Shown: piece by piece, positions 46,016-55,070 of the stretch
Position numbering within the stretch: position 1 is the stretch's first letter
Layout of the letters: each line of letters starts with the position of its first letter
Source of the DNA: Propionibacteriales bacterium
Lineage (GTDB): Bacteria; Actinomycetota; Actinomycetes; Propionibacteriales; Nocardioidaceae
Direction of reading: 5' to 3'
DNA length: 64,000 nt
NCBI GenBank assembly: GCA_009377795.1
Contig: WHTJ01000007.1
Coordinates: 1-64,000, forward strand
The notes under the pieces: generated by a model
Told to the model about the DNA's origin: nothing
The model's input: only the letters and a program-made list of their open reading frames with translations
Database searches by the model: none
Program-made: the position numbers and the translations under genes

Positions 46016-48532
46016 CTACCTCCGGATGCGTTCGTTGTTCGGGTCGAACAGCGGCGTGGCGTCGGCGGCCGCGACCGTCACCGGGTAGAGCTCGGCCATG
46101 TACTCCACCGCCAGCCCGGTGCCGACTACGGCCCGGTCCGGCGGCAGATAGCTCATCAGCAGATGCTTTCCGAGCGACGGCGCCGAACCGGCCGACGTCA
46201 CGTACGCCCGGCGGCCGTGGCCGTCGACCAGCGGCTCGCCCTCGCGGGTGAGAATCGGCTCGCCGCCGAGCGGGTAGCGCTTGGTGCCGTCGCTGGACGT
46301 GTGGTCGTCGACGGTGAGCGAGCACAGCACGGTCACCGGGTCGGCGGCCCGTTGTTTCAGGTAGGCCGCCCGGCCGACGAAGTCGGCGTCCTTCACCTTC
46401 GGCCGCATCATGCCCGCCTCCACGATGGTGCGCTCGGTGTCGAGCTCGGCACCATGTGCGCGGTAGCCCTTCTCCAGCCGTCCGGTGGTCCCGTAGACGC
46501 CGATGCCGGCGGGGATCAGGCCGTACGGCTGGCCGGCCTCGTGGACCAGCTCCCACAGCCGGGCGCCGTGCTCCATCGGTACGTACAGCTCCCAGCCGAG
46601 CTCGCCGACGTACGAGATCCGCGACGCCAGCACCGACACCGGCCCGACCTCGATCCACCGGCAGGTGGCGAACTTGAAGCCCTCGTGGCTGATGTCGGCG
46701 GAGGTGAGCGATCCGAGGATGTCACGGGCGCGCGGGCCCCAGAGCCCGATCGTGGTGTACGTCGACGTGTGGTCGACCACCTGTGCTGAGCAGCCCTCCG
46801 GGCGGTGGTCGTGGAACCACTTGCGGTCGATGTTCCCTGCGGCGCCGCCGGTGACCACCCGGAAATGGTCCTCGTCCAGCCGCATGACGGTCAGGTCGGA
46901 ACGGAAGCCGCCGCGCTCGTCGATGACCGGCGTGTAGATGACCCGGCCAGGCGTGACGTCGGCCTGGCCGACGACGGTTCGTTGTACGGCGTCCAGTGCG
47001 CCGGGGCCGACGACGTCGAAGACGGCGAACGCCGACAGGTCGATCATCGCCGCACGGTCGCGCATCGCCAGATGTTCGGCGTTGATGATCGGGGACCACC
47101 AGCGGCGGTCCCACTCGGCCTCGCGGGGTATCACCGCGTCGCCGTACTCGGCCAGCAGGCCGGCGTTGGATTCGTACCACTGGGGCCGTTCCCAGCCCAC
47201 CGCCTCGAAGAAGACCGCGCCGAGGTCCCGCTCGGCGGCGTGCATGGGCGACAACCGCACGTCGCGGTTGCTCGCCCACTGCTCGCCCGGATGGACGATG
47301 CCGTAGATCTTGTTGAACGCCTCACCGGTCCGGGCCTTGACGTGCGTCCGGGTGCGCTGGTGCGGGTAGAACCTCGCCACGTCGGACTGATGGGCCTCGA
47401 TCTCCGGGTTGCCGTCGGTCATCCACTCGGCGACCAGGCGCCCCACGCCGGGGCCCTCCTTCACCCAGACGGCGGCCGCAGACCACAGGCCGGCGACCTC
47501 CGGCGTCTCCCCCAGGATCGGGAAGCCGTCCGGCGTGAGCGAGAGCAGGCCGTTGATCGCGTAGCGGATCTCGACCTGCGGGTTGCCCAGCACGTCCGGC
47601 ATCAGCTCCAGCGCCTGCTCCAGCTGGAGATCGAAGTCGTCGGCCGTGAAGGGCATCTCGGTCGGCGACAGCTTCGCCTGCTCCATCGAGGGAATTTCCT
47701 CTGGGTCGTAGAGAATCGGGCGATGTGCATAGGACCCGACCTCCATCTCGCCGCCGTGCTGGCGCTCGTAGCAGAGCGGGTCCATGTCGCGGATGATCGG
47801 GAACGAGATCTCGCCCACGGTGTCCGCGAACTGCGGCACCGGGCCGATGCTGATCATCTGGTGCACGGCCGGGGTGAGCGGTATCGACACGCCCGCCATG
47901 CGGGCCAGCTTCGGGCTCCAGACGCCGCAGGCGACCACGACGTACTCCGCCTCGATGTCGCCGCCGGTCGTACGCACCCGGCGGATCCGGCCACCCTCGA
48001 CGTCCATGCCCGTGACCTCGACGGTCGAGACCACCTGGAGGGCGCCGGTCCCCTGGGCGCGCTCGCGCATGAGCGTGCCGCCGCGCAGCGAGTCGACCAC
48101 GCCGACGGAGGGGGTCCAGAAGCCGCCGAGAATCACCGACGGGTCGAGATACGGGACCCGCTTCGCGACCTCCGCGGGCGAGACGAGCTCGGCGTCTATC
48201 CCCCACGCCTGCGCCGACGCCACCCGCCGGCGCAGCTCCTGCATGCGTTCCTCGGTACGCGCGACCTCATAGCCCCCGGACTCGGTGAAGACCCCCAGCT
48301 CCTTGTACTGCCGCATGCTGTCCAGCGTCAGATCGGTGAACTCGCGCGAGTGGTCGACCGGGAAGATGAAGTTCGACGCGTGGCCGGTCGAACCCCCCGG
48401 GTTGGGCAGCGGCCCCTTGTCGATCTGCACGATGTCCCGCCAGCCCAGCCGGGCCAGGTGGTGCACCAGGCTGTTGCCGACGATGCCGGCTCCGATGACC
48501 ACGACTTGCGCTCTTCCAGGCACGGTGCTCAT
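46016..48532 (-). CDS. FAD-dependent oxidoreductase with GcvT domains (dimethylglycine/sarcosine dehydrogenase type)
   Basis: An 838-residue two-part enzyme. Residues about 8-370 are a DAO-type FAD domain (IGAGIVGNSLVHHL, G14-G19; GSTGHASNFIF with the His at the position of covalent flavin attachment in DMGDH). A linker domain follows, and from about 430 an aminomethyltransferase (GcvT) fold (DLSAFAVFDVVGPGALD, GELGWELYVP) that binds THF, with the GcvT C-terminal barrel at the end. Family members oxidatively demethylate dimethylglycine or sarcosine, pass formaldehyde to THF as methylene-THF and reduce ETF; the adjacent etfBA agree. Start ATG at 48532 with AGAGGGG upstream. Which amine is used is not decided by sequence. 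Confidence 0.88.
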   Translation of the reverse strand: MSTVPGRAQVVVIGAGIVGNSLVHHLARLGWRDIVQIDKGPLPNPGGSTGHASNFIFPVDHSREFTDLTLDSMRQYKELGVFTESGGYEVARTEERMQELRRRVASAQAWGIDAELVSPAEVAKRVPYLDPSVILGGFWTPSVGVVDSLRGGTLMRERAQGTGALQVVSTVEVTGMDVEGGRIRRVRTTGGDIEAEYVVVACGVWSPKLARMAGVSIPLTPAVHQMISIGPVPQFADTVGEISFPIIRDMDPLCYERQHGGEMEVGSYAHRPILYDPEEIPSMEQAKLSPTEMPFTADDFDLQLEQALELMPDVLGNPQVEIRYAINGLLSLTPDGFPILGETPEVAGLWSAAAVWVKEGPGVGRLVAEWMTDGNPEIEAHQSDVARFYPHQRTRTHVKARTGEAFNKIYGIVHPGEQWASNRDVRLSPMHAAERDLGAVFFEAVGWERPQWYESNAGLLAEYGDAVIPREAEWDRRWWSPIINAEHLAMRDRAAMIDLSAFAVFDVVGPGALDAVQRTVVGQADVTPGRVIYTPVIDERGGFRSDLTVMRLDEDHFRVVTGGAAGNIDRKWFHDHRPEGCSAQVVDHTSTYTTIGLWGPRARDILGSLTSADISHEGFKFATCRWIEVGPVSVLASRISYVGELGWELYVPMEHGARLWELVHEAGQPYGLIPAGIGVYGTTGRLEKGYRAHGAELDTERTIVEAGMMRPKVKDADFVGRAAYLKQRAADPVTVLCSLTVDDHTSSDGTKRYPLGGEPILTREGEPLVDGHGRRAYVTSAGSAPSLGKHLLMSYLPPDRAVVGTGLAVEYMAELYPVTVAAADATPLFDPNNERIRR

Positions 48533-48640
48533 GGCTCGCCCCTCTCGCTCCGGCGTCCCCCGTTGTTTCGTATTGCGCACTACCGCCGCAACATAAGCAA
48601 CAGCGTACGAGCCGGGCAGAGGTCCGTGTCAACCCCTCAT

Positions 48641-48736
48641 TCGCACCGAAATTTGCACATCAGGCCGACCCACTCCCGCCGAGATTGCACTTCTGGGCGA
48701 CCTACTCGCGGCGAGATTGCACTTCTGGCCCACTCC
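48641..48736. repeat. Three tandem units of the dispersed repeat
   Basis: Units start at 48641, 48676 and 48708 with lengths of about 35, 32 and 29 bp. Units 2 and 3 share GCGAGATTGCACTTCTGG nearly exactly; unit 1 is diverged (ACCGAAATTTGCACATCAGG). Units end in a (C/T)CCACTC-like tail. The third unit overlaps the 3' end of the IclR gene and encodes its last residues. Confidence 0.8.
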
Positions 48737-49493
48737 AGCCGAGCCGGCCGGACACCTCGCGGGCCGCGTCGACCACCGGACCGACCAGCTCCGCACGCCG
48801 CTCCTCGGTGAGCCGGAACGACGGGCCGGAGACGCTCATCGACGCGACCACCTCGTTCGCCGTGTTCCGTACCGGCGCGGCGACCGCCGTGAGCCCCACC
48901 TCCAGCTCGTCCACCGCCACGGCGTACCCGCGTTCGCGGACCTCGTCCAGCTTCTTGTGCAGCCGCCCGCGGGACGTGATCGTCTCGGGCGTGTAGCTGC
49001 GCAGGGACGGCAACAACGCGTCCACCTCCCCCGGCTCGAGACCGGAGAGCAGGACCTTGCCGTTGGACGTGGCATGGAGCGGGATCCGTTGTCCGACCCA
49101 GTTCCACGGCTGCAGTGCGGACGAGCCGGCCACCTGGTCCAGATAGAGCGCGGCCTTGTCGGAGAGGATGGCGATGTTGACCGTCTCCCCGGTGTCGGCC
49201 GCGAGCCGACGGCACACCGGCCGCGCCTCCTGTACGACGTCCAGCCGCGCGGTCGTGGCGCTGGCGAGTCGCAGGATCCCCACCCCCAGGCGGTACTTGC
49301 CACGCTCGGCGTTCTGCTCGACCAGCCCGCGCGTCTCCAACGCCGACACCAGCCGGAATGCCGTGGACTTGTGCACCCCCAGCTCGGTCGCGATCTCGGT
49401 GACGCCCACCTCGCCGTCACGGGCGAGCATCTCCAGGACCGTGACCGCCCGGTCCACCGACTGGACGGGACTCGCGCTGCCGCTGTTGCTCAT
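48702..49493 (-). CDS. IclR-family transcriptional regulator
   Basis: A 263-residue regulator: winged helix-turn-helix at about 10-70 (VTEIATELGVHKSTAFRLVSALE) and an IclR effector domain (LHATSNGKVLLSG, VAVDELEVGLTAVAAPVRN). ATG at 49493. The last nine codons (GPEVQSRRE and stop) are formed by the intergenic repeat, so the natural C-terminus probably ended near GRLGW. It sits between the amine dehydrogenase operon and purU, and is the best candidate to control them. Divergent from purU with 124 bp between starts. Confidence 0.9.
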   Translation of the reverse strand: MSNSGSASPVQSVDRAVTVLEMLARDGEVGVTEIATELGVHKSTAFRLVSALETRGLVEQNAERGKYRLGVGILRLASATTARLDVVQEARPVCRRLAADTGETVNIAILSDKAALYLDQVAGSSALQPWNWVGQRIPLHATSNGKVLLSGLEPGEVDALLPSLRSYTPETITSRGRLHKKLDEVRERGYAVAVDELEVGLTAVAAPVRNTANEVVASMSVSGPSFRLTEERRAELVGPVVDAAREVSGRLGWSGPEVQSRRE

Positions 49494-49617
49494 GGCGAAA
49501 CCATAGAGCACGATGTGCACGCGACCGCCATGACCTGGATCGGGCTCGCGCGCGGGTCGCACCGCAGGCCCGGGGACGAGACACTTGTCGCATCGGGTAC
49601 GAAGACGGAGGTGCGAG

Positions 49618-50481
49618 ATGCCCGAGCGTAACCCGGAGTTCGTGCTCACCCTGGTGTGCCCGGACCGGCCGGGGATCGTGTACGCCGTGTCCAGCTTCCT
49701 CGTCCAGCACCACGGCAACATCCTGGAGAGCCAGCAGTTCAACGAGCGGGTGGACGACAGGTTCTTTATGCGGGTGCACTTCGAGGTGTTCCAGCCCGGG
49801 GCCGGCGTCGAGGAGCTGCGCCGCGCGTTCGGCTGGGTCGCGGACTCCTACGGCATGAGCTGGAACCTGTGGGAGGCCGACGAGCACTACCGCACCCTGA
49901 TCATGGTGTCGAAGTACGGCCATTGCCTGAACGACCTGCTCTACCGCTGGAACTCCGGCGCCTTGCAGATCGACATCCCGGCGATCGTGTCCAACCACAC
50001 CGACTTCGAACCGCTGGCCAAGTCCTACGGGATCCCGTTCCACCACATCCCGGTGTCGCCGAACACCAAGCAGGACGCCGAGGCCCGGCTGCTCGGACTG
50101 GTCGACGAGCTGGACGTCGACCTCGTCGTACTCGCGCGCTACATGCAGATCCTCTCCGAGGATGCATGCCGGCAGCTCGAGGGGAAGGCGATCAACATCC
50201 ACCACTCGTTCCTGCCCGGATTCAAGGGCGCCAGGCCGTACCACCAGGCGTACGAGCGTGGGGTGAAGCTGATCGGCGCCACCGCGCACTACGTCACGCC
50301 GGACCTCGACGAGGGCCCGATCATCGAGCAGGACGTCGTACGCGTAGACCACAGCCTGACCGCCGACAAGCTGGTCAGCGCCGGCCAGGACGTCGAGTCG
50401 CAGGTGCTCTCCCGCGCCGTACGCTGGCACTCCGAGTCGCGGATCCTGCTCAACGGCAACCGCACCGTCGTCTTCCGCTGA
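49618..50481 (+). CDS. purU: Formyltetrahydrofolate deformylase
   Basis: A 287-residue enzyme that hydrolyses 10-formyl-THF to formate and THF. An N-terminal ACT domain (about 8-85; LTLVCPDRPGIVYAVSSF) precedes a formyltransferase-fold catalytic domain with SNHTD, the catalytic NIHHSFLPGFKGARPY and the late DEGPIIEQD. ATG at 49618 with GGAGG 8 nt upstream. Beside THF-dependent demethylation genes its role is probably to recycle free THF and dispose of one-carbon units as formate. It is not next to purine genes. Confidence 0.93.
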   Translation: MPERNPEFVLTLVCPDRPGIVYAVSSFLVQHHGNILESQQFNERVDDRFFMRVHFEVFQPGAGVEELRRAFGWVADSYGMSWNLWEADEHYRTLIMVSKYGHCLNDLLYRWNSGALQIDIPAIVSNHTDFEPLAKSYGIPFHHIPVSPNTKQDAEARLLGLVDELDVDLVVLARYMQILSEDACRQLEGKAINIHHSFLPGFKGARPYHQAYERGVKLIGATAHYVTPDLDEGPIIEQDVVRVDHSLTADKLVSAGQDVESQVLSRAVRWHSESRILLNGNRTVVFR

Positions 50482-50496
50482 GCGCCCCCCGCGCCC

Positions 50497-51168
50497 TCAC
50501 GAACCGGCCGGCTTCTCCAGGTTGATCCCGAGCGCCGCGGCCATCGAGAACGTCAGCGGAAGTACGTCGTCCGCGCTCACCGTGGCGCCGGCCAGCGACT
50601 CGACACCACCGATCGCGGACAGGTCGCAGTTGCGCAGCCGAGCACCCTCCATCCTGGCGCGCGCGAACTGCGCACCGGTCAGGTCGCAGTCGACGAACTC
50701 CGTCCGGCTCAGGTCGGCCTCGTGGAAATCACCTTGCCGCAAACGGCATCTCGTGAACCGTACGTCGCCGAGGACGGTGGACCGGAAGCCGGCCAGGTCG
50801 GCCACACAGTCGACGAACTCGACATGTCCGAGAGTGCTGCCACCGATGGCCAGACCGGTGATGCGCGACCCGGTGACGAGGCATCGGTGCATCGAGGATC
50901 TCTCGACCGTGGTGTTCGCGAGGTCGCAGTCGTCGAACATGCAGTCGGCGAAGGAAACCTTCCGCCACGAGCCGTCGCCCAGATCGGCCGACTGGAAACG
51001 GCAGCCCTCGACGTCCAGCAGCTGGGCTCCGGCCCCGGTCAGGTCGGCCCGCTCGTACGACAGGCTGCGGAGCAGTCCGTCGTCGTGAAAGGCGTCCCGC
51101 GGCAACGCGGCCGGCTCCAGCCGGTCGCCGATCCGCGGTGCGGTGATCGAAGTCGCCACCCGCGTCAT
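50497..51168 (-). CDS. Pentapeptide-repeat protein
   Basis: A 223-residue protein made mainly of A(D/N)Lxx-type pentapeptides, e.g. ERADLTGAG, CDLANTTVE, EADLSRTEFVDCDLTGAQFARARM. This forms a right-handed quadrilateral beta-helix. Many units have Cys in place of the usual central residue (about ten Cys). Relatives include the DNA-mimic gyrase protection proteins, but most are of unknown role. The start is ATG at 51168, divergent from the hydrolase gene by 14 bp. It appears unrelated to the one-carbon genes on both sides. Confidence 0.85.
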   Translation of the reverse strand: MTRVATSITAPRIGDRLEPAALPRDAFHDDGLLRSLSYERADLTGAGAQLLDVEGCRFQSADLGDGSWRKVSFADCMFDDCDLANTTVERSSMHRCLVTGSRITGLAIGGSTLGHVEFVDCVADLAGFRSTVLGDVRFTRCRLRQGDFHEADLSRTEFVDCDLTGAQFARARMEGARLRNCDLSAIGGVESLAGATVSADDVLPLTFSMAAALGINLEKPAGS

Positions 51169-51182
51169 GGTAGAGAGGTCAC

Positions 51183-51917
51183 GTGACACAGTTGAGGTTT
51201 CTGGGCTCCGGTGACGCGTTCGGCAGTGGTGGCAGGCTCCAGGCCTGCCTGCATCTGCCCACACCGGACGGCGGCGTGCTGCTCGACTGCGGAGCGACCA
51301 GCCTGGTCGCCATGAAGCAGGCCGAGATCGATCCCTCGGGGATCGGCTGGGTTCTGCTCACGCATCTGCACGGCGACCACTTCGGTGGCCTGCCGTTTCT
51401 GGTGCTGGATGGGCAGTTCTCCCGGCGGGAGCGCCCGTTGGTGGTCGCGGGCCCGCCGGGCACGCGGGATCGGCTGGACGCCGCGATGGAGGTCTTCTAC
51501 CCGGGTTCGACGAAGGTGCAGCGGCGGTTCGATGTCCAGGTCGTGGAGCTGCCGGGCCTGACCGCTCGGCAGGTCGGGCCGGTACGGGTCACGGCGTACC
51601 CCGTGGATCACGCGAGCGGCGCACCGGCGTACGCCCTGCGCGTCGAGTACGACGGCAAGGTGGTCGCCTACTCCGGCGACACGGCCTGGACGGACAGCCT
51701 GGTCGACGCCGCGCACGATGCCGATCTCCTCGTATGCGAAGCGTATTTCCACGAGCGGGACGTGAAGTTCCATCTCAGCCATCATCGGCTCCTCGCCGAA
51801 CGGCACCGCCTGTCCTGCCGCCGGATCGTCCTGACCCACATGAGCTCCGAGATGCTGGCGCACGCGGCGGAGTCCGAGTTCGAGTGTGCGTACGACGGCG
51901 CGGTCATCGAGATCTGA
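51183..51917 (+). CDS. Metallo-beta-lactamase fold hydrolase, RNase Z-like
   Basis: A 244-residue hydrolase with FLGSGDAFGSGGRL at the N-terminus, the zinc motif THLHGDHFGG (HxHxDH), VDHASGAPAY, YSGDTAW and a final LTHMSS histidine. It resembles the RNase Z/ElaC group and AHL or cAMP phosphodiesterase relatives, but lacks the long exosite arm of tRNase Z. The reaction is not assigned. GTG start at 51183. Confidence 0.83.
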   Translation: MTQLRFLGSGDAFGSGGRLQACLHLPTPDGGVLLDCGATSLVAMKQAEIDPSGIGWVLLTHLHGDHFGGLPFLVLDGQFSRRERPLVVAGPPGTRDRLDAAMEVFYPGSTKVQRRFDVQVVELPGLTARQVGPVRVTAYPVDHASGAPAYALRVEYDGKVVAYSGDTAWTDSLVDAAHDADLLVCEAYFHERDVKFHLSHHRLLAERHRLSCRRIVLTHMSSEMLAHAAESEFECAYDGAVIEI

Positions 51918-51967
51918 GACCGCCGCGCGCCTTCGCCGTACGAGTTACGTGAGCTCGTCGCGCTCGG

Positions 51968-52567
51968 TCACGAACGCCTCGTATTCGCCGGACCCACGAC
52001 CTCGGGATCGGTCAGCTTCGACGGTGTCGGTCGCCATGCGTCGAGCGCGGGAAGCAGGCGATCGAGCTCGTCCACGAGCAGGAGCGCCTCGCGATCGGCC
52101 GGCCGTACGAACCCCTCCGCGACCTGCGTGTCCAGGAACGTCAGGAGTCCGGTCCAGTATCCCGCGACGTCCAGCAACGCGACCGGCTTGGTGTGCAGCC
52201 CGATCCGCTGCCACGTCCAGACCTCGAAGAGCTCCTCCAGCGTGCCGATGCCGCCGGGCAGCGCGACGAACCCGTCCGCGAGCGCGGCCATACGGGCCTT
52301 TCGTTCGTGCATCGAGTCCACGACGTCGAGGCGGGTCAGGCCGGTGTGGGCGATCTCGGCGTCGACCAGGTTTCGCGGCATCACCCCGGTGACGTCGCCG
52401 CCAGCGGCGAGTGCGGCGTCCGCGAGGGCTCCCATGAGTCCGACGTGCGCACCGCCGTAGACGATCCCGACACCCCGTTCGGCGAGGTGCCTGCCGAGCG
52501 CGCGGGCGGTGTGCGCGTACTCCTCGTGGCGACCCATGGAGCTCCCGGTGAACACGGCCAGCCTCAC
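51968..52567 (-). CDS. LOG family protein (TIGR00730, cytokinin riboside monophosphate phosphoribohydrolase-like)
   Basis: A 199-residue Rossmann-fold protein with the family signature [18 protein letters not shown] (PGGxGTxxE) and the MHERK segment. LOG enzymes cleave nucleoside 5'-monophosphates to base and ribose 5-phosphate. GTG start at 52567. It lies within the one-carbon region but shows no functional link to it. A repeat element lies between it and the upstream methyltransferase gene. Confidence 0.88.
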   Translation of the reverse strand: MRLAVFTGSSMGRHEEYAHTARALGRHLAERGVGIVYGGAHVGLMGALADAALAAGGDVTGVMPRNLVDAEIAHTGLTRLDVVDSMHERKARMAALADGFVALPGGIGTLEELFEVWTWQRIGLHTKPVALLDVAGYWTGLLTFLDTQVAEGFVRPADREALLLVDELDRLLPALDAWRPTPSKLTDPEVVGPANTRRS

Positions 52568-52608
52568 GGCGCGGACCTCCCGTCTGTCGATGCGGCAATC
52601 ACCGTACC

Positions 52609-52678
52609 TTCCCGCGCCGAGATCGCGCCCACCTCGCGCCGAAGAAGCGGCCAGATGTGCAATCTCGGCACGAGGAAA
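52609..52678. repeat. Dispersed repeat, imperfect inverted pair
   Basis: CCGCGCCGAGATCGC at about 52611-52625 faces GTGCAATCTCGGCACG at about 52657-52672. The right arm GGCCAGATGTGCAATCTCGG is the reverse complement of the family core with one change. It lies between the end of the MttB-family gene and the start of the LOG gene. Confidence 0.75.
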
Positions 52679-52708
52679 CGCGTGGGAATGGGCGGGCAGG
52701 GCAGGGCG

Positions 52709-54148
52709 TCAGTCGCCGAGCTCGGCACGGCGGCGTACGACGTACTCCTCCAACTCGGCCCTGACCGCATCGTCGATCGGCGGAGGTGCGTACTCCTCCA
52801 GCCGCTGCTGACAGATCTTCGCGGCCCGCGCGGCGGCGTCCGCGCCACCGCCGCGCATCCACCGCTCGTAGTTCTCCGACGACGACAGCAGCGGCCGGTA
52901 GAAGCAGGTCCGGAAGCGCTCCATCGTGTGCATCGCCCCGAGGAAGTGCCCACCCTGCCCCACCTCCTCATGCGCGTCGAACGCCAGCGACGCCTCGTCG
53001 ATCTCCAGCGGGGTGAACTCCACCTGGAGCATCTGCAACAACTCCACGTCGATCACGAACTTCTCGTAGCACGCGACGAGCCCGCCCTCGAGCCAGCCGG
53101 CGCTGTGCATCACCCAGTTCGCGCCCGCCAGGAACGTCGGCAGCAGCGTCATCAGCGCCTCGTAGCCCGCCTGCGCATCCGGCATCTGACTCGACGTCAG
53201 CCCTCCGCCGGACCGGAACGGCAGCCCGAAGTGCCGGGCAATCTGGCCCGTGCAGAGCTGCCCGATCGCGGACTCCGGAGTACCGAAGCACGGCGACCCG
53301 GACTGCATGTCGATGTTGGACAGGAACGACCCGAACACGACCGGCGCGCCCGGCCGGATCAGCTGGGTCAGCGCCACCCCCGACAGCGCCTCGGCGATCT
53401 GCTGCACCAGCGCCGCTGGGATGGTGACCGGCGACATCGCGCCCATCAGGAGGAACGGCGTGACGATCACCGGCTGGTTGGCCAAGGTGTACTCGAACAG
53501 CGCGTCGAGCATCCGGTCGTCCCACCGCAGCGGCGAGTTGCAGTTGATCAGCGAGAGGCTCACCGGGGTCTGCTCGATCGCCTCGCGACCTCCGAACAGG
53601 ATCTCTCCCATCGCGATCGTGTCCCGCGCGTTCTCACCGGAGACGACGCTGCCCATGTAGACCTTGTCGGTGAGGGTCTGGAGGGCGTACGTCATGTCGA
53701 GGTGCCGGGAGTCCAGCGGTACGTCGTTCGGCTCGCAGACCACCCCGCCCGCGGAGTCGAGCACCGAGAACGACTGGGTGAGCTTGGCGAACGCCTGGAA
53801 GTCCTCCATCGACGCGTCCCACCGTACGTCGCCCTGCCGGACGAACGGCGGACCGTACACCGCACCGAAGGCCATCCCGTCTCCGCCGATCCGCAACGAG
53901 TTCTCCGGGTTGCGCGCCGCCACCGCGAACTCGCGGGGCACCTTGGCCACCTGCTCCAGCACGAACTCGGGGTCGAGGAAGACGGTGTCGCCCTCGACCC
54001 GCTGCTCGGCGCCGCGAAACACCTCCCGCGCGCGCTCGGACATGAAGTCGACACCGACCTCGGTCAGCAGCCGCCGCCACCCCTTGTCGAGGGTCGCCAT
54101 CGCCTCGTCCGACAGCACCTCGTAGCGCGGCATCGCGTTCCGGAACAT
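52709..54148 (-). CDS. Trimethylamine methyltransferase (MttB) family, non-pyrrolysine
   Basis: A 479-residue MttB-superfamily methyltransferase. Family segments include ARNPENSLRIGG, TLTDKVYMGSVVSGENARD, SLINCNSPLRWDD and GGGLTSSQMPDAQAGYEA. The gene has no in-frame amber codon, so it belongs to the large pyrrolysine-free branch, whose tested members demethylate glycine betaine, proline betaine, carnitine or butyrobetaine by transfer to a corrinoid protein. It is divergent from an operon with the corrinoid protein, methyl-THF methyltransferase and reactivase. GAGGAGG precedes the ATG at 54148. A quaternary amine, likely glycine betaine, is the inferred substrate given the dimethylglycine-type dehydrogenase nearby. 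Confidence 0.9.
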   Translation of the reverse strand: MFRNAMPRYEVLSDEAMATLDKGWRRLLTEVGVDFMSERAREVFRGAEQRVEGDTVFLDPEFVLEQVAKVPREFAVAARNPENSLRIGGDGMAFGAVYGPPFVRQGDVRWDASMEDFQAFAKLTQSFSVLDSAGGVVCEPNDVPLDSRHLDMTYALQTLTDKVYMGSVVSGENARDTIAMGEILFGGREAIEQTPVSLSLINCNSPLRWDDRMLDALFEYTLANQPVIVTPFLLMGAMSPVTIPAALVQQIAEALSGVALTQLIRPGAPVVFGSFLSNIDMQSGSPCFGTPESAIGQLCTGQIARHFGLPFRSGGGLTSSQMPDAQAGYEALMTLLPTFLAGANWVMHSAGWLEGGLVACYEKFVIDVELLQMLQVEFTPLEIDEASLAFDAHEEVGQGGHFLGAMHTMERFRTCFYRPLLSSSENYERWMRGGGADAAARAAKICQQRLEEYAPPPIDDAVRAELEEYVVRRRAELGD

Positions 54149-54239
54149 CGCGACCTCCTCACCACTTGAACGAGAGCCCGCGCATCACATCCGCGCGCCC
54201 TCTTGACCTATGGTTCACCGGCATCTTAACCTCATAATC

Positions 54240-54262
54240 TGGAACTACGGTTCCATATTATA
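54240..54262 (-). promoter_or_regulatory. Palindromic operator over the -10 region of the MttB-family gene
   Basis: TGGAAC-TACG-GTTCCA at 54240-54255 is a perfect 6-4-6 palindrome of the size used by IclR-family dimers. Immediately upstream on the minus strand is TATAAT (54257-54262), so the transcription start would fall inside the palindrome. A third half-site GAAC at 54263-54266 overlaps. The divergent IclR gene at 54309 is the likely regulator, repressing MttB expression. A matching -35 was not clear. Confidence 0.6.
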
Positions 54263-54308
54263 GAACTTCAGGTAACCGGGGAAACACCCATCGCAACCGG
54301 AGGACCAC

Positions 54309-55070
54309 GTGGCAAGCACGGGTGCGCAGGCGGTCGACCGGGCGTCGGAGCTGCTGTCGCTCGTCGTACGCGCGGACGAGCCGATCAGCTTCACCGAGCT
54401 GGTCGAGGAGACCGAGCTCGCGCGCTCGACCGTGTCGCGGTTGCTCGGTGCGCTTGAACGCAACCTGCTGCTCGAGCGCGACGCCCAGGGCGCATACGTG
54501 TCCGGGCCGCTGTTCGCGCTGTACGCCGCCCGGCACGACCCCTGGGTGCAGGTGGCGAGGCTGGCGGATCCGCTGTTGCGCAAGGTGGGTGACGAGACCG
54601 GGGAGACCGTCAACCTGGCGATTCCCCGCGGCGACACGGTCGTGCACATCGCGCAGGTCGCCTCGTCGTACGTGCTGGGCGCGCGGGACTGGATGGACGT
54701 CGTCGTACCGCCACACGCGTCCGCGGCCGGCAAGGTGCTGTACGCGTACGACCGGATCCCGCACCCCAACGGCGACCTCGCACGGCTCACCGAGCACACG
54801 GTGACCAGCGCCGCCCAGCTCGCGCGGCAGTTCGCCACGATTCGGCGCAAGGGCTACGCGATCACCAGGGAGGAGTTCGAGGTCGGGCTCGACGGTGTCG
54901 CCGCGCCGGTCCTCGGCCGGGACGGAGAGGTCATCGCCGCGATAGGCGTCTCGGGACCGACCGCCCGGCTCAGCGACGAGCTCGACGACATCGGCCGGCT
55001 TCTCATCAAGCAGTCCACGTCCCTGTCCGGTGTACTCCGCCGGCGGATGCGAAGGGAGGGTGCCGCATGA
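54309..55070 (+). CDS. IclR-family regulator of the corrinoid operon
   Basis: A 253-residue regulator with an N-terminal winged helix (ISFTELVEETELARSTVSRLLGALE) and effector-binding domain (VVPPHASAAGKVLYAYDR, YAITREEFEVGLDGVAAPVLG). GTG start at 54309 with GGAGG 5 nt upstream. Its stop overlaps the start of the corrinoid protein gene (ATGA at 55067-55070), so the regulator and the structural genes are translated as one operon. It probably binds the palindrome at 54240. Not closely similar to the other IclR protein at 48702, so it may respond to a different metabolite. Confidence 0.9.
   Translation: MASTGAQAVDRASELLSLVVRADEPISFTELVEETELARSTVSRLLGALERNLLLERDAQGAYVSGPLFALYAARHDPWVQVARLADPLLRKVGDETGETVNLAIPRGDTVVHIAQVASSYVLGARDWMDVVVPPHASAAGKVLYAYDRIPHPNGDLARLTEHTVTSAAQLARQFATIRRKGYAITREEFEVGLDGVAAPVLGRDGEVIAAIGVSGPTARLSDELDDIGRLLIKQSTSLSGVLRRRMRREGAA

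Noticed and set aside
48641-48736. Short CRISPR array
   Set aside because: Three units are directly adjacent without unique spacers of constant size and no cas genes are near; they belong to the dispersed intergenic repeat family.
52709-54148. Pyrrolysine-type MttB
   Set aside because: The reading frame is complete without any internal TAG, and no pylTSBCD-like genes are in the window, so it belongs to the pyrrolysine-free branch.
54149-55066. Cobalamin riboswitch controlling the corrinoid genes
   Set aside because: No B12-box-like sequence or long structured leader was seen; the leader before the IclR gene is short and the corrinoid gene starts inside the regulator gene.
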